Shown: in pieces, positions 1-10,975 of the stretch
Layout: each line of letters opens with the position of its first letter
Position numbering within the stretch: position 1 is the stretch's first letter
Origin: Leptodactylus fallax
Taxonomy: Eukaryota; Chordata; Amphibia; Anura; Leptodactylidae
Assembly (NCBI GenBank): GCA_947044405.1
Contig: CAMRHE010000332.1
Coordinates: forward strand, 310,001 to 374,000
Direction of reading: 5' to 3'
DNA length: 64,000 nt
Notes under the pieces: generated by a model
What the model saw: only the letters and a program-made list of their open reading frames with translations
Database searches by the model: none
Told to the model about the DNA's origin: nothing
Made by a program: the position numbers and the translations under genes

Positions 1-127
1 AGTATTATGTTTGTTTTGTATACCGTATGTAAACCCTCAAAGGTAAAGCACCATGGAATTAATATAATAATGTACAGAGCACCATGGAATTATTGGTGCT
101 ATATAAATAAACTAATAATAATAATTT
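1..127. repeat. SINE-like / simple-repeat tail in intron 1 of gene A
   Basis: The stretch carries two tandem copies of an AGCACCATGGAATTA motif followed by GGTGCTATATAAATAA and an (AAT)n-like run. A 'gtgctatataaataa' tail followed by an A/T trinucleotide run resembles the 3' end of interspersed repeats common in frogs; that family assignment is from memory. It sits where genes B and C have exon 1 directly next to the 71-bp array, so exon 1 of gene A must lie further upstream, outside the window, or be absent. Confidence 0.4.
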
Positions 128-535
128 CTATCTATAGTAGTAGATGATATGACTGGAGAGGTGAGGGATTCTGATGATGTCACATGACATCATTCTTATC
201 TATAGTAATAACAGATGATATGACTGGAGAGGTGAGAGATTCTGATGATGTCACATTACATCATTCTTATCTATAGTAATAACACATGATATGACTGGAG
301 AGGTGAGAGATTCTGATGATGTCACATTACATCATTCTTATCTATAGTAATAACAGATGATATGACTGGAGAGGTGAGAGATTCTGATGATGTCACATTA
401 CATCATTCTTATCTATAGTAATAACAGATGACATGACTGGAGAGGTGAGAGATTCTGATGATGTCACATTACATCATTCTTATCTATAGTAATAACAGAT
501 GATATGACTGGAGAGGTGAGGGACTCTGGACATGT
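128..535 (+). repeat. 71-bp minisatellite, intron 1 of gene A (about 6 units)
   Basis: About six head-to-tail units of 71 bp. Each contains GACTGGAGAGGTGAG, a TGATGTCACAT(G/T)ACATCA palindrome-like core and TATCTATAGTAATAACA. The same repeat occupies the same place in genes B and C. The CTGGAGAG/GTGAGA segment of each unit matches the exon 1 splice donor of genes B and C, so the array appears to have grown from that exon-intron junction. The last unit diverges (GAGGGACTCTGG) before exon 2. Confidence 0.9.
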
Positions 536-573
536 ATGTAGTGATATTTATTAATGTGTCTCTCCATAAACAG

Positions 574-1621
574 GATTACACAGTAGTGAAGAAGACCTCT
601 AGTGGGCGCTGTCAGGCTCCTGTGTCTGAAGGATGGGGGAGAACCCTGAGCCCAATCCCGGGGCCTCCACCTCACTCCCTGATACATGAGGAGGAGATCA
701 ATGGACAGAAGATCCTAGAACTCACCAACAAGATGATTGAGCTGCTGACTGGAGAGGTGACACTGCTGGGAATGCTGGGACATTATACAGGAGCTATGAA
801 GGGATCTGGTGATGACTGTATCATTGTGTTGTCAGGTTCCTATAAGGTGTCAGGATGTCACTGTCTATTTCTCCATGGAGGAGTGGGAGTATTTAGAAGG
901 ACACAAAGATGTGTACAAGGAGGTGATGATGGAGGATCAGCAGCCCCTCACATCAGCAGGTAATAGACATGACTAAATACACATGGCCTCTCATTATCTG
1001 TATGGAAAGAATGAATTCAGTCCCTGTATGTGTTTCCTCCAGTTCCATCCAGTAAGAGAACATCAGCGGAGAGATGTCCCAGTCCTCTTCTAGCACAGGA
1101 TTGTAAGGAAGAAAATGTCTTTCCCCAGGATGATCAGGTAGATGGAGATAAGGTGACATGAAATCTTCCCTCTGCCCTGTAGAAGGGCTGTGAAGGTCTC
1201 GGGGTCAGTCTGGTTTTATCCCACAGTATTAGATGTTTCCTACTTGTGTAATGAGAAAGGTGGAGATGGCAGGATAAAGCTGACCATAGACATGACATGT
1301 TGTCTGGATCTTCTCACAGTTTTCTGGCTATGGAGGCTGCTGGTTGGAATAAGGAGCCAACATGGTGGATTTATCCAGGAGACCTGCAGCTATTTGCTCA
1401 GATAACTCCTGCTGTCAGTTTTGGTGGTCATGATAATGAATGATCTTTTCTTCTCCTATAAAACCTCCCACGTGACTTCTCCATCCGTCTGGTGACTTTT
1501 ACACTATTTGTTTCACAGTTTTTGTATCTGGGTGAAGATCTGAACATTATTGTCATTCCGGAGACATATGTGAGGGGAGATGAGGAGTGTAAGGAGGACA
1601 TTCCTACAGGTAACCGCACAG
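574..1621 (+). CDS. Gene A exons 2-5: KRAB-like N-terminal module of a zinc-finger protein
   Basis: Four coding exons are inferred from splice consensus and phase: 574-756 (DYTVVKK... ending IELLTGE, 61 codons), 836-959, 1043-1137 and 1519-1621. Exon 3 encodes a KRAB-A-like box with [19 protein letters not shown] and YKEVMMED. Exon 4 supplies an ERCPSP linker and exon 5 an [13 protein letters not shown] linker. Exons 2, 3 and 4 start in phase 0, 3 into 4 is phase 1, and exon 5 ends in phase 1, matching the zinc-finger exon at 6757. Reading straight through (for example 532-963) gives a false frame after exon 2. Intron 2 is only 79 bp. Exon 1 is not in the window. KRAB boxes in mammals recruit corepressors; whether this frog version does is not shown by sequence. 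Exon 5 begins differently from B and C ([15 protein letters not shown] against [15 protein letters not shown]). Confidence 0.85.
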
Positions 1622-1794
1622 GTGAGGAGTCACCACTTTATAGAGGCCTGTTCACATTATGTTTCACTGAACTGATATGTTTTGATTAATCTTTTCTAAA
1701 TTAATCCACTAACAGTTCTATACTTTATCGTGGAGATTCCATCATGTTTATTAGAATCTGTTTTTTGCATTTGTCAAGTTTTCATCAGGATCTA

Positions 1795-2731
<937 letters not shown>

Positions 2732-2739
2732 TATGTCTT

Positions 2740-4190
2740 AGGATAGACAATGTTACGAGATTTTTCTGCTTCTTCCTGATTTTTAGTTACTATTTTGCTT
2801 GGGTGTTTTTATGTTATGTCTTGTACCTGAATCTGGAGTTTGCTGTGTTGTATTCAGACAGGGATAGTTCAGTATTGCTTCTTTCTGGTCACTGTTTGTC
2901 TAGCTATATGCCATGTATCTACCATCCACTTCATTGCCGGATTATCTTTTCCTCCCACAACCTTCAGCATTTGGTTCTTCTCATCTACCGGTGTCTCATC
3001 CTTACTGTAACTCCTGGGGGTACCTGTGTACCATGAGCCGCAGTTAGGATGTATGAAAGTCGACCTATATTGGTGAAGTCCAGTTTTCTGCTCATGAGCA
3101 CAACCAATGTGGTTACGTTATAGCTTGTAAGGCGGTGGAAGCCACCACCTTCCACAAGATGGCCTTAGGCGGGCAACTTTGCTTGGTCCTTACCGAAGAT
3201 CGGCATGTATAGTTGTTCTGTGTCCTATTGTTCTGTGCTTGATGTGTAATCTGCTGTGTATATGGTGTTGACCTACTGCACTGTGTGATGTAATATTTTC
3301 ACATTAACTGTGTTTGCTGCTAAGTCATTTGTGCCTTCTTCGGTCTAGTACTTTCTGGAAACGCGTCATTCTCCAGATAGGCAGAACCTAGTTGTGACTA
3401 TTTGGTTTACCGGAAGGCCGGTGTCCTGACCTTTTGACACTCCGTGACGTAAAGTTTTTGAGAGCTATAGCTTTACAACTTTTAGGTTTCCTGGGTGGGA
3501 AAAGTCACAAATTAAAAGAAGACCTTCCCATATCTTCGAGTCTTCTATCCGGACCTCCATTGTGACCATTTCGGCTAGCCATCTTTGTGGTGCAATGTAA
3601 GAACGAAGCCAACCTGTATCCAAAAACAAGTGTAGCAAATCAAGCGTGTGTCTGAGAAGAAGGACCTGTAGGAGCGGAGTACAAACCTGTGTGCTAACAG
3701 GGCAGTCGGTGTGTTGAACTTTTGGTGGGTGTTGACCTGTTGGTGTTGATCTTGGCTATACCTACTAAGGAGTTGCGTTTAGTCACTGTTGTGCCGAACA
3801 TCTGCTGCCTCAGTTAAGAGCAGGTGACAATGAAATTTGCAGAAGTGTTTGTGTTCTTTGCCTGTGACTATACAAGTACTGTACACAGTTAGCAGCTGCC
3901 CTATACTTGAGAGGGCCGAAGTTGGGGGAGGTACGCTTTGTTCGGTGTAACTTTTTGGGGTAGTCGGTCATGGCCACAATAACTTGGCCTCTACAAGGAA
4001 ACCCAACCAGAAGCCGTATCATTTCTGATCCCATTCCAGTGCAGAATTTGTCCGACCACGTTCAGGACTTGGATTCTGTGATGCAGCACAGTCTCGCTCA
4101 TACACTATTCATACAAAGGGTTTGATGCTTCTCCTGCGGCTTTTCCTGAGCTTCCATGTTTTTCTGGTGACCGTTCTCAGTTTAACCCAT
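2740..4190 (+). other. Gene A intron 5; probable LTR-retroelement debris with a gag-like fragment at its end
   Basis: No gene of the host is visible. Near 4080-4190 a + strand frame reads FPELPCFSGDRSQF, the kind of block found at the start of the conserved core of Ty3/Gypsy gag proteins. It is preceded, in another frame, by VQDLDSV and LAHTLFIQ. The match stops abruptly at about 4190 and needs a frameshift, so this is a decayed fragment. The preceding kilobase may be its LTR and leader, but LTR ends, primer binding site and a second LTR were not found. The family call comes from motif recognition only. Confidence 0.35.
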
Positions 4191-5160
4191 TAAGGAAAAA
4201 AAAGATTATTTTTCATTTTTTCATCATCATATTCCAAGAGCCCTCACATTTTAGTTTTTGAGTTGACATAGCCATATGTGGACTTGTTTTTTGCGGGATA
4301 AGGATAGGTCACATCTACATCAGTCTCTCTGTTCTTCAGATTCATCGGGGGACCCAAGCGACGGAGAGGCAGACCAATATTTTAGTGCTTATATGTGGAC
4401 ACCCGCGGTCCCCATTGTCTATAATGGTGTGCGTCAGGTGTCTGTCGTGCAGGGCTTTTCTCTCCGCCGATTTCTGCGGTGGAGACTCCGCCACAGATGT
4501 GAACTTAGCCTTAGTAGTATTTTTTAACAGTGTCATTTTTACAACACAAATAATTTAATGATTAACTTTTTTTGGCAGAGAATGGGAAAAAAAAAGTGCG
4601 ATTTTGGCAATGATTTTTGCACTTCAAATTTTGTGCGGTTCATTGTATGGTAAAAATGACAGTCTTAATCTATTGTGCTGGTCTGTACGATTATGGCTAT
4701 TGCAAATAAGTATAGGTTATTTTAATGTCTTACTACACTAAAAAAAAAAACTTTTTTATAAGAAAAGCATTTGTTTTTGGGGGGTTTTTTTGTTTTTTTT
4801 TAAATCTTTTAATGTTCATTATATATTTTTTCTACACTTTCATCACTTTTTTATTTAATTTTTCTTTACTGTCTCACAACATGAGATTGATCCCTTATAC
4901 AATATACTGCAATACTATTGCAGTATATTGTACATTAGTGGAGCTGTATATTAGGTTCTGTTTCTAGCAGGGTCTAACGCACTTCCATTCATGACATCTA
5001 TGAGACCATTGATGGGTCCCCTGACTGCAGTGGTAAACCCCTGGAACCCCACAATCTTGTCATGGAGGTGAGGAGAAAGTAGGGGTTCCCCGCCCCCACA
5101 AACCACTTTGATGGCATGATTACTATTGATCACAGCATCTAAGGAGTTATCGCTAACCCC
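4180..5160. repeat. Interspersed repeat (TCCAAGAGCC family) in intron 5 of gene A
   Basis: The block begins with a poly(A)-rich stretch and CATATTCCAAGAGCCCTCACATT, and a related start is seen at about 44,970, 52,800 and 59,810. A compact GC-rich insert with internal inverted repeats lies at 4330-4510. The 3' part contains a strong short hairpin at 4899-4931. No coding potential is seen. It is probably a non-autonomous DNA transposon common in frogs; the type is not resolved. Confidence 0.5.
4899..4931. repeat. Perfect short inverted repeat
   Basis: ACAATATACTGCAATA and its exact reverse complement flank a single C, giving 16-bp arms. It sits inside the TCCAAGAGCC-type repeat and is likely part of it rather than a regulatory site. 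Confidence 0.8.
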
Positions 5161-5529
5161 GGCAGAGTGCCAGGTTACAGCTGTATTATACAGCCGAACC
5201 CCAGCTGCTGTGTAGCAAGCAGGAAAGGAGTTAATGCCTACAAACTTGTTACAGTACTGTATGAATTACTAGTTGCCCTATCTATAGGGTATAGGGAATG
5301 GTATGTGCACTATGTCATTAACCACCCCACAACAGCATATATTGTAAGTTGTTTACAGGGTTATTCTGGTGGTGGTTGCTTCCCTTTAAAGATATGTTCA
5401 TGCAATGGTTTCAACAAAATGTGAAGTCTTCATATTACACAATAGCAAAAACAAAGGAGGAATACCAGTAGTGAAGGCCACGGATGAGTCCAGGAGGTAT
5501 AAGATCAAGTGAAATCAGCTCTAGAGTGA

Positions 5530-5905
5530 TTAAGGGTGGGTTCACACCTGCGCTTGAGTCCGTCCGCTGCCATTCCGAGTGAAAATCTCGGGGAACAGGA
5601 TAGGCATCGGATACCGACAGGTTAGAGACGCATTGGTTAAAAACCCATTCATTTGAAGAAGCCGTCTTTTTCCGTCGGACATGAAGTCCTGCATGTCCGA
5701 CTTTGTTTCCGACGAAAAAAAAGGATTCGCCCATGCAGAGGGTGTAAGCGCACACCCGCGCATTGCTTTAAAAACCCATTCAAATGAATGGGTTTTTAAC
5801 CAATGCGTCGCTAACCTGTCGGTATCCGATGCCAATCCCGTTCACCGAGATTTTCACTCGGATTGGCAGCGGACGGACTAAAGCGCAGGTGTGAACCCCC
5901 CCTAA
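5530..5905. mobile_element. MITE with about 125-bp terminal inverted repeats (TTAA-type flank)
   Basis: The left arm starts GGGTGGGTTCACACCTGCGC and the right arm ends with its near-exact complement. The two arms pair over about 125 bp with only scattered mismatches and enclose a roughly 115-bp loop. The loop contains a second inverted repeat, GTCGGACATG/CATGTCCGAC. The left flank is TTAA and the right flank is TAAC, consistent with a TTAA target site that has lost a base. There is no coding capacity. Confidence 0.85.
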
Positions 5906-6129
5906 CCAGGTAAAAAACTGTTAGAGAGGGTGAGATACTGGGAGAGATTTCTAAGAACACAGAGAGCCTAGATACATAAAGCAATCACAGGCAACAATGT
6001 ACAGTATCTCACTATGAAGGATATTGTATAATTAGATGTACAGTTTGTTACATATTTCCTCCATAGAAATCCAATCATTTGTTTTTCATGGATTAGAGAG
6101 TTTTTTACGTCTTCTGTCTAACTATGGCA

Positions 6130-6400
6130 GTCAGCCATTTATGAGGGAATTGAAGTCGGGCTGTGGAGAAATACTGAGCAGTGGAATAAGTTTTGTCTGG
6201 TCAAATGAATCCATATTTATGTTGCGCCATGCTGTGGGAAGGATCAGAGTTTAGAAGCACCAGGAATTTATGAATCCTTCCAGTGAGGTGTCACCAGTTC
6301 AGACCAGTGGAGGTGACATGATGGTGTTTGGTGAAATGTTTTCTTGGCACACCCGAATCATTCGGTTGCTGATGGTTCTACATGCGGTTCTACATGCCAA
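6130..6400 (+). pseudogene. Heavily decayed Tc1/mariner transposase fragment
   Basis: One frame reads FVWSNESIFMLRHAVGRIRV, corresponding to the WSDES...GRVRV region around the first catalytic Asp (here Asn). After a stop, it continues SGGDMMVFGEMFSWHT, corresponding to the GGxxMVWG block. Stops and lost residues show it is dead. No terminal repeats were recognised. Confidence 0.6.
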
Positions 6401-6429
6401 AGAAATTCCAATGTGCAATTAAATAGGTA

Positions 6430-6690
6430 TCTCTAACACATGGAACTGTCTGGGGATGTGAGACGTACACCGCCTAATAGTTTCACTAGAAGAAAGAGGT
6501 GACACATGAACCTAGGAAGATGGTGGCTGCAAGATAGAAGAGGAGAACAGCCTGGTGGCCGAATATCATCTACTGGTTCTCGCTCTGAGGTCTACTGTTA
6601 CATTATGATCTGTTTGGTCATAGTTGGGTAATAACAGAATTTGGCAACATGCTCTGTAATTTGTATAGACATTTTCTATAGCAATTTTAT
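6430..6690 (+). other. Conserved intron block upstream of the zinc-finger exon, shared with gene C
   Basis: The sequence CCTAGGAAGATGGTGGCTGC and the following AGAAGAGGAGAA...CTCGCTCTGAGGTCTACTG...GGTCATAGTTGGGTA recur at about 56,880-57,010 in gene C, immediately 5' of its zinc-finger exon. I do not see it in gene B. It is probably ancestral intron sequence replaced in B; a regulatory role is possible but not shown. Confidence 0.7.
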
Positions 6691-6756
6691 AAAATATGAA
6701 TACAATTTTTAGGTTGTGTTATTCAAAAATAATAAAATATTTTTTGTTTTTGGCAG

Positions 6757-8333
6757 ATAATTCTACCAGGAGCTCAGAGGGACATCTCATATCTTCAGAT
6801 TATAAAGCAGATGATGGTGGTATCACACAAGATACATATGAAGAACATGTCATTATCCCAGATATACCCTCAGCCCTTCACAGCAAAGATCTATCATCTG
6901 ATCCTTCTATACAGGTCCTATCTTCTGATCTCTCATCTGATCCTTCTATACAGGTCCTATCTTCTGATCTCTCATCTGATCCTTCTATACAGGTCCTATC
7001 TTCTGATCTCTCATCTGATCCTTCTATACAGGTCCTATCTTCTGATCCATCACTGACTGATAAGCAAAATAAAATCTGCAAAAAGAGTGTTAAACATCAG
7101 AGAATTCACACAGGAGAGAAGCCATATTCATGTTCAGAATGTGGGAAATGTTTTAACCTGAAATCAGTTCTTGTTAGACATGAGAGACGTCACACAGGAG
7201 AGAAGCCATATTCATGTTCAGAATGTGGAAAAAGTTATAACGATAAATCAGTGCTTGTTAGACATCACAGGATTCACACAGGACAGAGGCCATTTTCATG
7301 TTCAGTATGTGGGAAATGTTTTCATCAGAAATCAAGTCTTGTTGAACATGAGAGAATCCACACTGGGGAAAAGCCATTTTCATGTTCAGAATGTGGGAAA
7401 TGTTTTTCAAGCAAAACAAATGTTCTTAAACATGAGAGACGTCACACAGGGGAGATGGCATTTCCATGTCCAGAATGTGAGAAATGTTTTCAACATAAAT
7501 CTGAATTTGTTAGACATCAGAGAATTCACACTGGGGAGAAGCCATATTCATGTTTAGAATGTGGGAAAAGCTTTATCTACAAACCAGATCTTGTTAAACA
7601 TCAGAGAATTCACTCTGGGCAGACGCCATTTTCGTGTTCAGAGTGTGGGAAATGTTTTTACTGTAAATCAGATCTTGTTACACATCACAAAATTCACACA
7701 GGGGAGAAGCCATTTTCATGTTCAGAATGTGGGAAATGTTTTTACCATAAATCAGATCTTGTTAAACATCAGAGAAGTCACACCGGGGAGAAGCCATATT
7801 CATGTTTAGAATGTGGGAAATGTTTTAGTGATACATCAGTGCTTGTTAGACATCAGAGAATTCACACAGGGCAGAAGCCATTTTCATGTTCAGTTTGCGG
7901 GAAATGTTTTCATCAGAAATCAAGTCTTGTACAACATCAAAAAATTCACACAGACGAGAAACCGTTTTCTTGTTCTGAATGTGGAAAATGTTTTCATCAG
8001 AAACCAAGTCTTGTTGCACATCAAATGATTCACACAGGAGAGAGGCCGTTTTCTTGTTCAGAATGTGGGAAATGTTTTACACACAAATCAAATCTTGTTA
8101 AACATGAGAGATGTCACACAACTCAGGGAATTCACAATGGGGAGAAACCATTTTCATGTTCGGTATGTGGGAAATGTTTTAACAGAAAATCAACTCTTGT
8201 TATGCATCAGAGAATTCATACAGGGGAGAAGCCATATTCATGTTCAGAATGTGAGAAATGTTTTTATCAGAAATCAGATCTTGTGAAACATTGGAAAATT
8301 CACACAAGAGAGAAGCCATATCCGTGTTCATAA
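6757..8333 (+). CDS. Gene A terminal exon: 14 C2H2 zinc fingers
   Basis: The acceptor TTTTTGGCAG precedes GATAATTCTACC, joining in phase 1 to exon 5. The first ~110 residues are an acidic linker ([18 protein letters not shown]...) with a fourfold 13-residue repeat. Fourteen C2H2 fingers follow (CxxC-x12-HxxxH), mostly with TGEKP linkers, preceded by a finger remnant (VKHQRIH) and ended by a truncated finger, EKPYPCS-stop. Finger 12 has an aberrant linker, [16 protein letters not shown]. Residues at helix positions -1/2/3/6 vary from finger to finger, so the array should specify a long DNA site; the target cannot be read by eye. Exons 2-5 plus this exon give 693 residues before adding exon 1. 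The likely role is a nuclear DNA-binding regulator. Confidence 0.92.
6888..7052 (+). repeat. Coding 39-bp minisatellite, four units, in the gene A linker
   Basis: [13 protein letters not shown] is encoded by near-identical 39-bp units, giving four SIQV occurrences. Gene B has two and gene C has one at the same place. The length keeps frame. Confidence 0.95.
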
Positions 8334-8383
8334 TATGAGAAATGTTGTAAACTATCATTTAGAAATATACAATCTCAATGATT

Positions 8384-8389
8384 AATAAA
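8384..8389 (+). terminator. Polyadenylation signal of gene A (AATAAA)
   Basis: AATAAA lies 51 bases after the stop codon, in ATTAATAAAGTAATACATTG. Gene B has a related context (GAAATAAAACATTGTCAGCTT) 78 bases after its stop, which supports this as the shared signal. Confidence 0.65.
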
Positions 8390-9203
8390 GTAATACATTG
8401 TCAACTTACTCTTTTTCCCAGTGGCTATTCTTAGTCTTGATCGTGTCTCCGCTTCAGCTGCTCTGACTCTTGGTCACATGAGCAACTCCATTCTACTGAA
8501 TGGAGCTACTGCCTGAGTCGTTGGGGAGTTGGTAACGTCACAAAGCTGGAGTGGCTGCAGGAGAGACCAAGGAACCTCCCCCGCAGCCCTCCACAAAAGT
8601 AATGAACAAAACCCTGCATAACTCCTATAACACTTCAGGAAGAAAATTAATCAGCATATTCCTGGTAGAACATGTAGCAATTTATATTTTTAGATGAGCA
8701 GTTTTATATTTGCGTGTTGAAACCTTGCTTCATACCGTATGATATTTTGGTAAAATTACGTGTGAGACAGAGCTGTAAATTGAAGCTCCTGGACCCCAAT
8801 ACAATATCTGTAATGGGGCATAGTTTATGTTGCAGATGGACCTTAGGGGCCCCCTGGGGCTTGTGCGTGGTGGTAACTGCAACCGCTGCACTCCCTATAG
8901 CTATGCCCATGGATTGGTTTTCAGGTACACTGCTCAAAATAATTAGGGAACATTTCGGCTGAGGCCATACATTGTGGAAACAGCAGAAAAAGTGCAGCGT
9001 TTTACAGTTCCAGCAAAGTGAATGCTGGAAAATTCGGATGTGACTTATATTGCAGTGCGTTTTATTGTCTACTGTGATAAAATATCACACTACAGCAGTT
9101 TTACCAGTTGCAGAAGTTAGGGATAACTCTGTTACGTCTGTATGACAGAACCGTTATAAAAGACAAGAGTGTAATATTAACTGCAGAGTGTGAATTAATG
9201 TGA
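8390..9203. other. Intergenic spacer with transposon-end fragments
   Basis: No gene is supported. At about 8928 the sequence ACACTGCTCAAAATAATTAGGG resembles a Tc1/mariner terminal repeat with no partner. It is followed by a GCAGCGTTTTACAGT...CAGCAAAGTGAATGCTGG segment that looks like part of a frog MITE. Both identifications are from pattern memory. Confidence 0.35.
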
Positions 9204-10720
9204 GGCAGTATTATAGTAGTTATATTCTTGTACATAGGGGGCAGTATTATAGTAGTTATATTCTTGTACATAGGAGCAGTATTATAGTAGTTATATTCTT
9301 GTACATAGGGGGCAGTATTATAGTAGTTATATTCTTGTACATAGGAGTAGTATTATAGTAGTTATATTCTTGTACATAGGAGTAGTATTATAGTAGTTAT
9401 ATTCTTGTACATAGGAGTAGTATTATAGTAGTTATATTCTTGTACATAGGAGGTAGTATTATAGTAGTTATATTCTTGTACATAGGAGGTAGTATTATAG
9501 TAGTTATATTCTTGTACATAGGAGGTAGTATTATAGTAGTTATATTCTTGTACATAGGAGCAGTATTATAGTAGTTATATTCTTGTACATAGGAGCAGTA
9601 TTATAGTAGTTATATTCTTGTACATAGGGGGAGTATTATAGTAGTTATATTCTTTTATATAGGAGCAGTATTATATTAGTTATATTCTTGTACATAGGAG
9701 CAGTATTATATTAGTTATATTCTTGTACATAGGGGCAGTATTATAGTAGTTATATTCTTGTACATAGGAGCAGTATTATAGTAGTTATATTCTTGTACAT
9801 AGGAGCAGTATTATAGTAGTTATATTCTTGTACATAGGAGTAGTATTATAGTAGTTATATTCTTGTACATAGGAGCAGTATTATAGTAGTTATATTCTTG
9901 TACATAGGAGCAGTATTATAGTAGTTATATTCTTGTACATAGGGGGCAGTATTATAGTAGTTATATTCTTGTACATAGGAGTAGTATTATAGTAGTTATA
10001 TTCTTGTACATAGGGGCAGTATTATAGTAGTTATATTCTTGTACATAGGAGCAGTATTATAGTAGTTATATTCTTGTACATAGGAGCAGTATTATAGTAC
10101 TTATATTCTTGTACATAGGAGCAGTATTATATTAGTTATATTCTTGTACATATGGGCAGTATTATAGTAGTTATATTCTTGTACATAGGAGCAGTATTAT
10201 AGTAGTTATATTCTTGTACATAGGAGGTAGTATTATAGTAGTTATATTCTTGTACATAGGAGGTTAGTAGTTTTTCTTGTTGGGGTTTTTTTTTTTTTGT
10301 AGTATTATAGTAGTTATATTCTTGTACATAGGGGGGCAGTATTATAGTAGTTATATTCTTGTACATAGGAGCAGTATTATAGTAGTTATATTCTTGTACA
10401 ACATAGGAGCAGTATTATAGTAGTTATATTCTTGTACATAGGAGCAGTATTATAGTAGTTATATTCTTGTACATAGGAGTAGTATTATAGTAGTTATATT
10501 CTTGTACATAGGGGGCAGTATTATAGTAGTTATATTCTTGTACATAGGGGGCAGTATTATAGTAGTTATATTCTTGTACATAGTAGAATCTACATAGTAG
10601 TATTATAGTAGTTATATTCTTGTACATAGGGGGCAGTATTATAGTAGTTATATTCTTGTACATAGGAGCAGTATTATAGTAGTTATATTCTTGTACATAG
10701 GAGCAGTATTATAGTAGTTA

Positions 10721-10975
10721 CAGGAGCATCTCAATAAATTAGAATATCTTTGAAACATTTATTTATTTCAGTAATTAAATTAAAAAAGTGACCTCGTATA
10801 TTTTCTAGATTCTTTACACACAGAGTCTTCTATTTCAAGTGTTTTATTTCTGTAAATGTTGATTATGAACTACAGGTAATGAAAACCAAAATCTAAGAAA
10901 ATTAGAATATTGTAAGTTCAGTTCAGTATTGTAAATTCAGTGTCACCTGCCAAGGTTTCCTAAGCCTTTAAATAG
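10721..10975 (+). mobile_element. Truncated Tc1-like end, copy 1
   Basis: Starts after TTA with CAGGAGCATCTCAATAAATTAGAATATC, a Tc1-type terminal repeat start, and runs into AT-rich subterminal sequence ending CCTTTAAATAG. It then joins the minisatellite without a right end. There is no transposase. Confidence 0.6.

Noticed and set aside
532..963. Single 143-codon protein at 532-963 (also 39,870-40,298 and 54,359-54,787)
   Set aside because: The frame starts in intron 1, is correct only in exon 2, then reads through a 79-bp intron and crosses the KRAB-like exon out of frame. Splicing gives the recognised KRAB-like sequence.
1190..1405. 71-codon frame conserved in all three units (also at 40,525 and 55,014)
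   Set aside because: It lies in intron 4. Its conservation is explained by the near identity of the whole 1.1-kb module, including non-coding parts, and it has no family motif.
6878..7081. Antisense and alternate-frame proteins inside the finger exons
   Set aside because: Shadows of the zinc-finger frame; repeats in the exon keep other frames open.
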